Source of the DNA: Anticarsia gemmatalis
Lineage: Eukaryota > Arthropoda > Insecta > Lepidoptera > Erebidae
Reading direction: 5' to 3'
DNA: 64,000 nt
NCBI RefSeq assembly: GCF_050436995.1
Contig: NC_134753.1
Span: 4,464,001-4,528,000, forward strand
Under the pieces are notes generated by a model. That model did not search any database. It was not told the DNA's origin and saw nothing but the letters and a program-made list of their open reading frames with translations. The translations under genes and the position numbers were made by a program. How positions within the stretch are numbered: position 1 is the first letter of the stretch; each line of letters starts with the position of its first letter. Shown in pieces: positions 51,440 to 63,896 of this stretch.

Positions 51440-51850
51440 AATATAGAGTGGCTGACTGCTAATATAGTCTCGTGGATCGCAGTGTATATAACTACCATCC
51501 ACGAGGCCTTTGGTTTGATTCCCCGATCAGACAAAAGTGCTACAATATTTTCAATAGTAATCTTGAGTTTGGAGGCAGATCTGAGGGAGCTTCAAGCCGG
51601 TGATTGGCAAGAAGTGGCCAAAGATCGGGCAAAGTGGCGTTCTCTCGTGTCGGAGGCCAAGACACATTTTGGGTCGCTGAGCCAACGGAGTAAGTAAGTA
51701 AGTAATCTTGAGTTTGGTAAATTGACGGATAAATGGCATCATACTCGCCTCCTATTATACATATAAGACTGACTTTGTTAATGGCGAAATCCAGATGTAT
51801 TTAATACACTTCTGTCTCCGAGTACAGCAGTCATAATGTTACGTATGTGG
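51440..51850 (+). mobile_element. tRNA-derived SINE interrupted by a LINE insertion
   Basis: The head has an A-box-like GAGTGGCTGACTGC and a B-box-like GGTTTGATTCC (51512-51522), then CGATCAGACAAAAGTGC. The tail contains ATGTATTTAATACACTTCTG and TCATAATGTTACGTATGT, similar to the end of the fragment at 57.3 kb (TTTAATACACCTCTG and onwards). A 128-bp insertion at 51573-51700, bounded by a duplicated host sequence, splits it. Without the insertion and one target copy the element would be about 265 bp. Confidence 0.65.
51573..51700 (+). mobile_element. severely 5'-truncated non-LTR retrotransposon (3' end only)
   Basis: The insert encodes only the C-terminal tail of a LINE reverse-transcriptase ORF. 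It reads ADLRELQAGDWQEVAKDR, then AKWRSLVSEAK, ends SLSQRSK with a stop, and carries a TAAG repeat tail. The W-x(5)-DR-x(2)-W pattern is typical of the end of RTE/Jockey-like ORFs. A 17-bp sequence, AGTAATCTTGAGTTTGG, sits on both sides (51556-51572 and 51701-51717) as a target site duplication. It is non-coding in practice. Confidence 0.8.
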
Positions 51851-54800
51851 TATGAACAATATATGGAGCACATAAAGTTCAGGCATAGCTAGCCAATTGC
51901 ACTCACTAATTCGCAAACAGTGGTATTATGTAATCTTCTGTGCGGTTAGACTCACCGACCACTTTGTGGTATTGCTTGGCTGCTCCATGCTTTTGATGAC
52001 GCAGTCAAGTGTAGTTATAACTTTGGTGTTGACTTACATTTATGTATGTTTTACGGGGATTATTGTCGAAAGAATGTATACATATATGCGTTTTTTGGTT
52101 TCTCAGTACTTTGAGAGAAAATCGTGATTGTATGGACTGTTGAAAGAAAAACTGTTACCATTATGATTTAGTGTACTGGGAATGAATTCAAATTACTTGG
52201 TTAATGAGTTATCATTTAACGAATGATAATTCAGGCAGATTAGACTATGTCATGTGATCAAAGCAAGCTCAAATTATTAGACTTTACTGATAAGAATTAA
52301 ATCCGCGAAAAGAGGAAGACTATCAAAAACGAGGTGCAGGTATATAAAGCCCAAAATGATACTATTTTCATCAGTTTACTAATTCCTTTTTCTTCTCAAA
52401 TATCGCAATGGTTTTCTGATGCCCCCGGTTCCGTTAACCGTAAAACATCTCTTTGTTCGTAGTGTTTCTGACAGATCAGACAGTCGGCTTCCCTACGTCT
52501 TTTGCCGTTCGCTTTGTGTACGGAGAATTATTAAGTTATTTTATTGTAATTTTCGTATAATATGTTAAAGTTCTGAGCATTGATGTTACTTACGGGTTGT
52601 CGGCGTTCTGAAGAATCTGACAACGGGTGTATTTAGAGGTTTTATGTTTGATGTTTATTGTAAGAAGAAGATGCAGGCATTCGCAGCCTTTTTTAGCGTT
52701 GGCATTTTAGTAATTTTAGCTTTTACATGATAAATGATGAATGTTTTAAATGTTTAGTTTTAATGGTCAAACTAAAACAAATAAAAATAATATAAGAAGT
52801 TATAATAATTAAAAATAGCAGCTGACATTGTTAAGTAATTGTTTCAAAGAGGAATACTGTGAATAAAAATGATAGAGCTATACGTTCAATGCAATCCCTG
52901 AGCTTTTGGTTAGCAAGGATACGGCGTACCTTAAATATGAATGCGCAATGATAATACCGTTCTTATTCCATAGTAAACACTAAATCAATAGCTAAAGCAT
53001 CGTGAACGTCAAAGTATCTTCCTGCTATTCCAAAGGGAAGGGTAAAGGGTTACATTTTTTCATAATACCGCCAACTTAGGTGGAATATAGAATAGACGGT
53101 GAGGTCCCCGAGGTCGCATACATTATAAGTTTGATATTTGCAAATTGAGTATTTATGGCTTTAGTATGACAGGTTTCTGCTGTCGGGAAAAGTAAGGAAT
53201 AATGTCAGATATATCAAGAAATATATTGAAATGATACTTTCAAAGGAGCTCTGGAAATAAATTGCGGAATGATATTTTGTCATCGCTAAACGATTGATGT
53301 TGACTGGATGTTATAAATAGTACTTTGGCGTCGTTTGAAATGTGTAGAGCGCAGTTTGTACATTATAGAGACTGTAATATATATTGTGTTACATTAGCCA
53401 AATGTAGAAAAAAATCCTTGGTACTTGTTTAGTTTAGAAACAATTATTAATGTAATAGAAACTTCGATACCGTATAACCTAAGTTCACTTGTAAAATTTA
53501 TACTGAGTACACAGAACATGAACTAACTATGTAGGTACTGTTTAAGTTATTAATGTTTTATTCATATCAAGTAGAACTACTATAAATAGAAATGAAAAGA
53601 AGAAGGCATAAGGTTTAATGCATTCTATAGTATCTTCATAGATTTATCGGCGCATGATAAAGGAGTTTCGAGCAATAAAGATTTAAAAGTACCATGGCGC
53701 CTTTTATAGCGAGTAAGTACGTCGACAGAGAAACTGCCGCCGGCAAAAGACTGTGGTTCGAAAGTTTAAAAAGCTTTATGTATGTGTTATTCTTCACAAG
53801 GAGAACTTTCAGAAGTTAGTAGTTGTCCGCCGCATAAGTTTTAAGTGCCTAAATTTATGCACATTGTTAGAAAGTGGCTAGCATGAAGCGACTGTTTGTG
53901 GCAAGCTAAGGTCTTTATCATTTTTAAAGTTTTAAAGTAAAATTCTTGTTTCATTTATAGCGAGAATCGTTATTAGCCGCGACGCCAGGTAAGCAGCTTA
54001 GAAGACGAGACGACGATATAATAACGACCAAGTTACGGAAGAGAATTTTCTGTTTTATAAAACTCTATGATATCTAAGTACTTGTATTTTATTTTTAGAG
54101 CAAAATTGTTGTCTCTTGGCCTCGGGTTAGGCGATGTTTCTATAATAATCTGGAAACGATAACCTCCCACTGGGAAAGCTTTTATTGGAGTCGGATATTC
54201 CGTTTTCGGCTGAACCGGTAACATGCGAATAAAATTTTCCTGTCGGCAGTTTTGCATGATAAGCCGACCTGCGAAAAGCTCCCAAAGTTCCGCTCACAAG
54301 ACTCACTTCGCAGGGGCTCCTTCGGTACAAAAAAAATGGTTGTTTGCTCAAAAGGTCTCACTGGGGTAACAACTAGCCGTCATTTTGGCGGCAGTCACAA
54401 CACAAATGCAAATTTGTGCCACTCCGACACTCGGAGCTACACAATCTACCTCTTCGCTTTTTGTAATTTTTCCTTTGGTACGGTCGTGAATTTAAATTAT
54501 ATACGCAAATACGGATTTTAAGTACCGAATAGTGTTTTACAAGTAAATTGTGAAAGTTAAGTGAAATTGAACACAAAATAACTACAACTTAAGGATTTAT
54601 CATGGCTGGATCGACCGGAAGATCATAATTTAAACACCTAAGTGCTTTTTAAACGACAATAACAATAAAAATGTGTTCTGAATTCGTAACGGAATCAATC
54701 AATCCGTAATTAAGTAGAAACACGTAACTAGTTCAAGAAATTCAAAAGTGAAATTGTGAAATGAATATCAAATGCTGGCACGAGCAAGTTTTGCATCCAT

Positions 54801-57084
54801 CTATAAATTCACGATTTGTTCACGATATTTACCGGTACATTCGCTTCTCAGAAACAAATGCCGTTAATTGAACGTACGAATTCTGTGAATCAAAGGACTC
54901 GTTTTCATTAGACAATTTACAATAAAAATTAAAAGGTAAAAAAACACCGAATAAAAACGGTCCTTCCTTATTCGTTCTATTTTTGACCAGTTTATTGTTT
55001 TAAATTGGAATTCCAAAGTAATAATAAGGAAAACAAAAAGGTTTTAACGTCGCACATTGAAATAAAAAAAATTAAGAAATTTAAATCCAGAATGACCTAA
55101 ATACGAAAAGGATCCACATGATGATGAGAGTGTACAATCATTTTTTATAATAAAAACACGGAAATAAATCGATTTAGGATATCGTTAGAACAAGTCTTGT
55201 ATGGCTTGGAAAGTTATTATTTCTGATGTTGTATTCGCGTGCTTCGCCGGCAATATTAAAGTTCAATTCCCGACAGTCAATAAATAGGATCTCTGTAAGT
55301 CATTCGTTATAGATTAGTGCTTCTAATTACAGCTACTGGTGTAATAAAGGGTGGCTTTTGATAACAGTAGTGTATTTATAGGGTATTATTTTAAACTTCT
55401 GAATGCTTTTGAACTTCATATGTTACTTTAACAAAATAATATATTATCACGTTTGTAATACAGGAAAGGTCAGACAGAGGTGTACGATATATACCCAGGT
55501 TTCATCGTTAATAGTCTCATATAATAAGGGGCGAGCCAATTGTCATAAACCGAGCACGGTCACATCTAACTCCAGGCTACTTGAGAAAATATTCTAATGA
55601 GAAAAACCAATAGTACTATGCCGAACCCGAGAGCTTATGATCCGCAGTCGGATACATTACCGACTTGTCTTCAATAAATACAACAGCGGAGTTCATCACG
55701 TAGGTAAGCTACAGTAGACGAACAATACGATATCCGTTCCAAATATTACTCCAACTCTTCAATTGATTATTTATCAATCTCCCAGTTGCACTCACAGCAA
55801 CTGCCCTCGTACCGCTAGAAGCTATTTGCCTCTAAAACTGTGTTATCATGTATCGGCTATAATAACTTCAATGTAAAAAATAATACTGCAATTACTATGA
55901 GCCAAATAATATGAAACATATTTTTTTTTTCTTTGTAGGTTTTTTTGTAAGACATTCACAAAAGCAGCCTTATGTCACTTCGAATAAAATTGGCCCTATA
56001 TAGACTGTATTTACAGATATCCAAGACCGATTTTATTTCTAAAGAGATGAAACATAATACTATGGAATAAATTCGTTTCTCAGAACAAACAAACTATTTC
56101 TTTTTCCACAGATTTGTTACGTTAGCAACCTTCCGTTTATTCCGCGATATAAGAGATTTCCAAAGAAAGGATTGATAACATATCAAAGGATTCGACACGT
56201 GGGTAGCGCTGTACTGTATGCCTATATTACCTATACATGCATAGGCGTAAATAATTGATCAACCTTGATGCGTGTGCAAACGTGATTATCAGCATTATTT
56301 TATCGTAGTTTTAGAAATCGAGGTTGTATTTCTACATGCCAGGCTAGTAATGACACCTTATTTTGTATTGTAAAATATTACTTGGCGATTAAAAAGAGTG
56401 GTCGAAGTCTCTCACCAGCTCTTCTCATTGGCCCTACCTTCCGAACTGGCCGAAAATTCAATTACCGTATTTGATCATCATAAGTGTCTGTACAGCACCC
56501 CAATTAAATAAATAATTTAGTTTGTGTCATTTGAAATAGTAATAATTTACTATACTTCGACAACTTAGTAGTCTTGGTGTAGGATGTACATACTTATCTT
56601 GATTATAATTAACAATTCTATGTTTTTTCCAAAAAGAAAAGGCTTAGTTCAATCAACAACTGCATCAGATTGCGTGTCACTGATGTTCTAAATTTTACCT
56701 TTTCCAATCGCGAATCTTGCATACAAGGCTCTATTTCTAAATTTATTGTGGGTCTACACTAGATAACCTTTGACCTTTATATTGATTGTTATAATTGAAG
56801 CCCTTCAAAATAAGAAGACGTTCACCTCAAACATCAATACATGAGCTAGCCACTTCGCTAACTAAAACGTTTATTTATCGATCTCATTGCAACTACGATC
56901 GCCTCGCCAAGTCAATGGGATGTTCATACATATTGATGTAACTAAACAACTTTTGTAGGGGCGTTTTTATTAGTAACGTGCTATTTTTATTTGAAACAAT
57001 GAGTTCTAGGCAATAATTTCTAGTCACGAGGTTTTGAGTTCGGTTACTGGTTCGGGCCTAATTTATTTATATTGGAATGCTTAT

Positions 57085-57390
57085 GCCAGAAGGCTGACGA
57101 CGCGACGTCGGGGTAGACCACGAAAACGTTAGTGCGATGACTTGGACACCTATCTAAAAGATTGGCGTGAGATAACCAATGACAGAAACCGGTGGAAGAT
57201 TATGGGGGAGACCTTGGCCCAACAATGGGACAGTATAATAACGTTAGAATATTTCTCAAAAGTAGCCCGTAGTGGTAAAGTGGCCAGTTTATGACAATAG
57301 TAAACATTTTAAAAGACGATCCGTGGGTCGATTTAATACACCTCTGCTTACACCTTCGGGTATAACAGACAAGATGTTTATGTATGTAAG
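57085..57390 (+). mobile_element. decayed 3' end of a non-LTR retrotransposon with tail
   Basis: Read in the frame of 57103, the segment gives RRRGRPRKR, a TAG stop at 57130-57132, then CDDLDTYLKDWREITNDRNR and WKIMGETLAQQWDS. This is the familiar C-terminus of LINE reverse-transcriptase polyproteins (RGRPxxRW-DD-W-DRxxW-GExxxQQW). The stop (TAG for the expected TGG) replaces the conserved Trp after the RGRP motif, so this is a dead copy. The following 150 bp end in TTTAATACACCTCTG, CACCTTCGGGTATAACAGAC and GTTTATGTATGTAAG, a lepidopteran retroposon tail shared with the split SINE at 51.8 kb. Confidence 0.75.
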
Positions 57391-58729
57391 TAGTTTTTAA
57401 AGTGCCTTTGTGTTCAAAGGAACGGTTGAATGGGCCCGAGAGTTGAGATGGTAAGCGGCTGTGAGGATTTATCAGGTCGCCGGACAAGGGACCACTTTGA
57501 CCTCCTAAGATGCGTCGTACGTTTTGTAATAAACCTTTGGACTCTATCCAGTATATGTTTTTATAGCGTATAAGTTCTTATAGGACTTCTTGCTTTATAC
57601 AGTTGATGTGTCTGCTTCAATACGGTCAAAGATCAAAGGTAGGTAGGTATGATGTATTTGTGGCTTTTTTCTTTACGTAGGTTTGATAAAATTGCAAGTG
57701 GGTTGTTCGGTAGATATTGTTTTTTCTTTCATTGCGTTGGTGTGTGGGAGTGTGATATTTGCCAAGTGTTTCGTCTTATGAATGTCACGTTTTATATGAA
57801 TGTGATACCACAATAGATTTTTGTATTGGTTGTACGCGTGTATCATTACCAAAAAAAAATTATTTCAATAAGCTTTTTTATTACAAACATCTATCAAATT
57901 TACTTTCTTACTATTTAGAATAATAAATAAGTAACTAACTATATCACTGACAACATAAAAAATTAAGAGGGAAAGGTAAAAAAATGCCATTTTAATGTCT
58001 GCTTGAGATTTTGTAAGAATGAAGCCAAAATTGTGCTAAGTATCACTAAAAACATGAAGACAAACCATGTGCAAATTTTAACAAATTAAAAGTAAAAGTC
58101 GTTACTGTCTACTAATAAAAAAGAAACCTAGTATTTAAATAGAACGTAGTTTTATCAATAATAACTCCTTTAATTAAAAATAAACATTAACCCTGTGTAA
58201 TATATTTATGTAGACTAGAAGACTACAATGTTGGCAAGCCATTCTATCCAAGTCACAAGCTTGATTACATTCATTTATAAGGGAATATGCTATAAATGAA
58301 CCAGCTACCAGCCAGGGACAACAATGTTGTCTACAAAGTAAGGTAAACACATTCTCTACAAAATGATAGCAGCACTTAATGCGTATACAAAAATGTGGGT
58401 GTCTAGGAACGTCTATCTACGTGCCAAATTATACACTTACTTTATATTATTTTTGCAGCCGATATCCTGAACAGTGGTCCAAAACTCGAAACGAAACAAA
58501 AATACCACAGAACGGTCCTCTCATGCACACAATACGACTATTACTTTTCACACGACCAGCACAACGGAATCAAACTATTTATTAAAACCAAACACAAACT
58601 AAATAGTCTTAAATTGTACGTAGTTCATTGTTCACTGTAATACCTAACTTTCGCAAGTTGTGTAAAAGTTACGGATGCAAGTTGCGGAGGTTAAAAACTG
58701 AACCATTATAGTGTTAACACGTGAGCAAG

Positions 58730-58850
58730 AGACGCGCCGGTTGCCGGCCGGCCGGCCCAGTCGACGTGAGCGGAGTACTGTCAAACCAGCCAGCTGGTCC
58801 CGACGCTCTGGCGGACGAACTCACAACTAACGTGAGCCTCCAAGCGAAAA
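58730..58850. promoter_or_regulatory. GC-rich, CpG-dense island, possible alternative promoter
   Basis: A GCCGGCCGGCCGGCC core with several CpG dinucleotides stands out sharply in AT-rich intron. Donor-like matches occur on the plus strand (CGAC|GTGAGC, CTAAC|GTGAGC), but there is no clear coding frame. It lies about 3.7 kb downstream of the 438-codon exon in the direction of the minus-strand gene, so an internal promoter is possible. I see no TATA box. Confidence 0.3.
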
Positions 58851-59329
58851 GGCACAACTTAAGGCCTCACTGTTTCAGATTTTTGTATTATTGATCGCCA
58901 GTTAGGGTTGAACTGCATAAGTGTACGCTATAAATGTTATGTTTTGTATTTCGTACACAGTATTTTAGTAGTTTGAGAACCTTTCCTATAGAAAATAATA
59001 ATTTTATATGTAGCGAATAATTCGCATTATTAAAAAAAATTAAGCAATTTCCAAAACTTATAATAAAATTTGTTTTAAGCATTAAATGAGAAATGTATTA
59101 TAATAAAGTATTACATAATAGTTTCTGTAATATTAGTAATAAAATACATCTTAGAATGTGAATGAACACAAACCGGTTCACACCAACTAAATCTATCCAC
59201 AGCTAATTTCCATAAAGTGAAAAAGAACTAGGAAAAACAAGCTATATAGACTCGTCCTACCAAGTTTCTATAAAAGTAGACTGTATAGGCGTGCGTATAA
59301 ACACAAAACTGACAAATAAGGAGTTATCC

Positions 59330-59430
59330 GCCTACGCGGCCGGGCTCCAAATAGGACGACGATGGCGGCGCGTCGGCGCTGGAGGGGAGGATATTGACTC
59401 GCGCCGCCGCCAATGCGCATGTACTGAATC
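59330..59430. promoter_or_regulatory. second GC-rich island in the large intron
   Basis: CGCGGCCGGGCTCC, GATGGCGGCGCGTCGGCGCT and CGCGCCGCCGCCAATG form a CpG-dense patch 500 bp from the one at 58.73 kb. Both strands are open through it for about 80 to 126 codons (plus 59291-59671, minus 59332-59577), which GC-rich DNA allows by chance. An alternative first exon or enhancer is possible. Confidence 0.3.
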
Positions 59431-60163
59431 ATGTGTTTCTGTTTTTAAGCTGTACAAACACTGTATAAGAAAATTATCACTAATAACCACGCCGACAACT
59501 AAATCCTTCAGTACACGCTCCATGATTCCTCGACGCCAGTTTTTGTCCGGAGCATTACGGATTTGCGCACTGGGCATCGAAAGGTTACCCCGAACGGCCT
59601 TGACCTCATGCGCAAGAACCTTGTGTTTTGCAGCCTATTTTATTACTGTTAAAAATACTGCTCGCTATTAATTTTAAGCACTTCAGATTTCATTTGTTTC
59701 GAAATGGAAGTTGATCCCAATAGAAATGTGATTTCTTTAAGTTAATTCCAAGTTATGTGTGAGAAATCAAGAAGTGCAGACAAGCTTCGAGATGCAGACA
59801 TCTCTAAGTGTTGGCTCAGTGCCAACATTCCGGAGTTTTCGTGCGAAAGTCACTTTTTCGTCGGTTTTCGCCCTCTACGACGACAGGGCAGGGGAAGAAA
59901 GGAAGCAATTACTTAGATTTATGGAATCTGAAGCAAAAAGTCCCTGTAGCGGTTGGGATTTTTCTCAAAACTGTTTTCCCAATATAGAACGTTTATGATT
60001 TAAACCAATGTACGGGAAAAATGTTTTTGTTGCCGATTTATGTTGCTACGGTTTTTAAGTTTTGTGTATACCTGTGAACTTGTATAAGGGAATGGGAACA
60101 TTGGTAATAATGTTAAAATATTGTCCGTTTAGTCTCGATGCTACTTTATTGCTATAATGTAGG

Positions 60164-60181
60164 GAGAGAGAGAGAGAGAGA
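60164..60181 (+). repeat. (GA)9 microsatellite
   Basis: An uninterrupted GA dinucleotide run after GTAG; no gene association is visible. Confidence 0.9.
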
Positions 60182-60799
60182 TACATTACTTAGATGTGCG
60201 TCTGAAATCTACACATAAGATGCAGGTTAAGGTCATGGTAATTTTAAAAAAGGTGAGATTGTCGCTAAAATTAGACACAGATGCCAAATAAAATGAATTC
60301 TCATAGTAAGATAATAAGGATATGAAAACATGGAGTCATATATCAAATGGGATTTTTTAGCCATATTTTGAATATAACAAAGTTCAATTAGTTTATGGGT
60401 ACAGTCGCTAAACATCGTTAAAGCCATTGGCTGCTGTGTATTTCAAAGTGACTTTCGCAAAATGGTATAAGTATTATTTAGCATAATTTCAGGCAGCATC
60501 GAAATTGTAAACGCCACAGTTGTCAATTTATTCCTGAGAGGCAACAGTCCTCCGAACAAAGGAGGGTTGGAAACTCTTTGAAGCGTATGAAACAAGCATA
60601 CGAATAGTATTAGAATGTTCCCGCTAGATGGCACTACTTGACTTCCATTCTCTTTCTAACTTAGGGGTTACTGAACGTAACGGTCTCTTGTAGTAATACA
60701 GAGATGGCGTTGTTAAGAAAGTTCTTAAAACTGAAAATTAAGTAAGTTATTATTCTTAAGTTTTGTTTGAGTTTCTTACTTTAAGTACTGACAGTAGGT

Positions 60800-60892
60800 A
60801 GGTAGTAGCAAAGATGTCAAAGGCCTTCGGGCGGCTTGAACAACTTTGACACTAGGTTGACCACCAACCATACGATAAGAAAGAAAGAAGCA
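60800..60892 (-). repeat. dispersed lepidopteran-type repeat, copy 2 (inverted)
   Basis: On the minus strand this reads a TTCTTTCTT-rich start, a CGTATGGTT stretch, GGTCAACCTAGTGTCAAAG and CAAGCCGCCCGAAGGCC. It matches the copy at 10316-10420 with few differences over about 70 bp. Confidence 0.65.
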
Positions 60893-62581
60893 AAGATTTT
60901 TATGTTTTTAAGCTGTAGTAAAAATATTTTTAAAAGATACCTTAAGAGCAATGGTTAAAGGTCACTCGCTCCCGGATATTACGGATACAATTCCTTAAGG
61001 AACAAACATTTGTATGGATTACAGAGAATTTGCATTTTTCTTCATATCTATGGATGAGTTGGTAAAGTCCCTAGGGGTATAGATACACATTAAACAGGAT
61101 AGTGTAAGTTTGATTTCCGCATGGAAACGTTTAATTTTGCTTTCAGATAACATTGTTTCTGAGTTGTGTGCTTTGTGCCTTTGAAACCCACGAGACTTAA
61201 ATAATTGTTACTGGCTATATTTATAAAAAGAAATCTAAATGAAATGCGCAAAGAAAAGAAGGTTTACTACTTTTAACTTGACATATTACCAGCGTAGGAA
61301 GATAAACCTTAACTTTTTCTATACAAAAATAATACACTTGAGTGCCTCTGTAAACAAAACAATAAGTAAAAGGCAAAACGTTATAACTTCTAAAAGTAGA
61401 TTACCTATTTATGGAGCAGGTATACTCGTGTCTCGCAACATGAAGCGATAGTGACAGTGTAGCATAAATCATAGATAATGGAATGTAGGTAATATTAACA
61501 TAACTTGGCCCTTTGTCCAAACGCCGTATCTCAAAGGAACAAAAGGTTTCTATCTTTTGAAAGTGCCCGAGGTTTTACTAGGATATTTACTTAGGCTGTA
61601 TTAAATGAACTACTGAATTTCGGACAATATTTTTGACCGGGATTTCCTTTGGACGTTCAACGTGGGCCGAATTTTTACTTAACGAGTCTGATAGGCACTT
61701 TTTATTATTCGATATTTATATTTGTTATGTAAATATAGTAAGTAATGTCGTTGACCTTCCCATTGAAAGGAAAATTTAATACTTATAATTAATTATTATT
61801 TACAAATTGTTGTTTATTTTTGCCTATTCTACGGTTCGAAGGAAGCAGGTTTAATGTAGTCAGTTTGGCTTAGAATATAATACACTAGACATCATTATTA
61901 TTAAATGAGACGTTTGAACAAAGCAACCGCGGCTATGTTTATTGTTCTAGGAACGCTATAAATTTCATTATTACATTTATTATTTATACTAATATTTATT
62001 ATATAAACAGATCTATTGTATAAATTATTATAATAAATAGCTGGAAAATCGAATGAATTTACATTATTTTGTTTATAAACGTTTCCATTGTTTTTATTAT
62101 AAAATTGTTTACGGAACGTCCACAATAAAATAAACTATCAATCAATGCGTGCACATGAATGCTTTAAAAAAATAGGTAGGCTATTTTTATACGCAACTAG
62201 CACAAATCAATTGGCGATATCAGCTATTGAGACATTTCTCACAGATGGAGAGCAAAAACATGCTTTACGTTATCAATGTCGCGGATAAAAATAGTCTCCT
62301 TGAATGAAATAAGAACGCGTTGATGTAAAAATGTGCAGTATTTTGGGAACTGAAGGAGAATTCTATTTTCTCGATAACGTACATTGGAATGTTCTCGTAA
62401 CCGGCACATAATAATAAAAAGTCATGCCCACACCTCGAAAATGAATGTACAACATGTTTTGTCTCGCAATTGCTTAGATAAATCATTTTAATCCCGTGTT
62501 TCTAAGATAGTTTGGTTTAAATTGATCATGAAAGCTATATTTTCGTTTGACAAAAATAGGATGTTAAAAGGCAGCACTTAC

Positions 62582-63896
62582 TGAATTGAAACTTGGCGCC
62601 GAGGCTCCGTCTTTTCTCTCTCAACTTATTCCTGAGTATCCTCCTCTTCAAGCGGTTAAGTACTACGTCAGCTTCATCCACACTCTCCGAGGAGGAAGTA
62701 TGAACAACTTGAAACGTGCCACTCACGGAATGTCTTCTCTTTTTCGTAAATACACTTGTGTTTCTGTGCTTAGGCGCAATCTCTGATATACCACGTCTAT
62801 ACATTTTTAGACGTTTTTTCATTACACAATTTGCTGCGTCGTCCGTTGGAATATTAATGAATTCATTGTCTGAAGTTATATCTCCTGTTTTGCAGGTGCG
62901 ACACATTTTTTCCGAAGGGGATTTCGGAAATTCTTGACGCTTTACCGCTGCTCGAGAATTTGGGCGATATTCAATTGTTCGGCGCCGATGTAACGCAAAC
63001 CAATCCGGATTAGAGCTCACTCGAGCCTGTAAGCTTTTTAAGTAAGTGTTTAGGAATGATATTTTATTGTGTGGGGGATTGTACACAACACCCGATTTAG
63101 AACGTGGTAAAACATCGTGCTCGTACCCTTTTACGCACTTTCTTAAGGACGAATCATTAAATGATTTAGATTTATGAAGTGACAGATCCGGTTCGTTTTC
63201 CTTATTAGATGAAGCGTCATCAATTACCTGATCAATATCACTTAACGAAGAAAGGGAGGAACACGGACTATTCGCAGTATCAATTAAATTTTCACAATAT
63301 TTTTCAGGAGTTTTCTTATCTGTTTTGGACGTTTGATTTATATCGCCACAAGTTTCGTTGTCAGAACTTTTGTAACTGCTTATTTCACTGAGGCCCTCCG
63401 ACTGAAAAGGGGTGGTCTCGAGGCTATTTGTTTGCAAATTAGTAAAGTTGTTTAATGTGAGTTTACTTGGAATGTTTGCCACACTGTTACTGTCACGTAC
63501 TATGTAACTTTCATTATTTTTCTTACAGTTATCTTTTATCACAAGGGGCGCCTTATATACGCGAGTGTACACTTTGTCTCCCGAAATCGTATTATTTTTC
63601 CTAACAGGCTTCTTAAATATCATGTGACGGAAATCTTTCTCCTTTAACGACTGACTTGTTTTGAGAGAAAAATCGTCAAAATCGGAACTCTTAATAGACA
63701 CATTTTCATCGTTTGTTTCAACGAGAAGATTTCCGTCGCAATCAAAAAGTTGTATAGTGGGAAATCTTATCCCGGGGGAAAGATTGCGCGTCCGCAATTC
63801 CCACTTCCTTTGACTCGGCTGCCTTAATTGTATGCGAATAACGTTATCGTCTATTATAGGACCGTCACTGTCACTGGATTCATCTTTACCGGCCAT
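62582..63896 (-). CDS. 5'-most visible coding exon of an unrecognised long-intron gene (438 codons + 1 nt)
   Basis: This is the only reading frame in the window far too long for chance: 453 codons open from ATG at 63896, where about 0.07 stop per codon is expected at this base composition. Coding probably stops at 62582, because a strong donor follows (TTCA|GTAAGTG, GT at 62581-62580). That gives residues 1-438 plus the first base of a codon (phase 1). The ATG context (A at -3, G at +4) is good. The frame stays open for 33 more codons upstream to a TAA at 63998-63996, so translation or an earlier exon may extend rightwards. The protein begins acidic (DESSDSDG). Residues about 18-65 look compact. 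The middle, about 70-250, is Ser/Asn/Asp-rich and probably disordered (SSLSSLSD near 213-220). Basic clusters lie near 304, 360-367, 385-388 and 416-431 and could be nuclear-localisation or binding segments. There is no signal peptide, membrane segment or domain that I recognise. Confidence 0.85.

Larger units (their letters stand above)
34143..62581 (-). other. inferred 28.4-kb intron between the first two visible exons
   Basis: This interval lies between the donor at 62581-62580 and the acceptor at 34144-34143, if both exons belong to one gene. It holds a 14-bp hairpin (34247-34283), a SINE-tail fragment (37.1 kb), one MITE-like copy (44.5 kb), a G-rich tract (46.6 kb), a CTGGCAC motif cluster (48.95 kb), a LINE-split SINE (51.4-51.85 kb), a LINE 3' end (57.1-57.4 kb), GC-rich islands (58.7 and 59.3 kb) and a GA microsatellite (60.16 kb). 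Elsewhere it is AT-rich without supported coding sequence; reading frames of up to about 127 codons are within chance expectation. Confidence 0.55.

Noticed and set aside
54160..54480. Moderately GC-rich stretch with overlapping frames and an octamer (ATGCAAAT at 54406-54413)
   Set aside because: No splice sites consistent with an exon, and a single octamer is expected by chance at this scale.
59291..59671. 126-codon plus frame and overlapping minus frame
   Set aside because: Both run through a GC-rich island where stops are rare; neither has good splice sites or a recognised motif.
61901..62125. 74-codon Asn-rich minus frame next to the first exon
   Set aside because: Asn/Ile/Tyr runs are what very AT-rich DNA gives by chance; no splice sites connect it to the gene.
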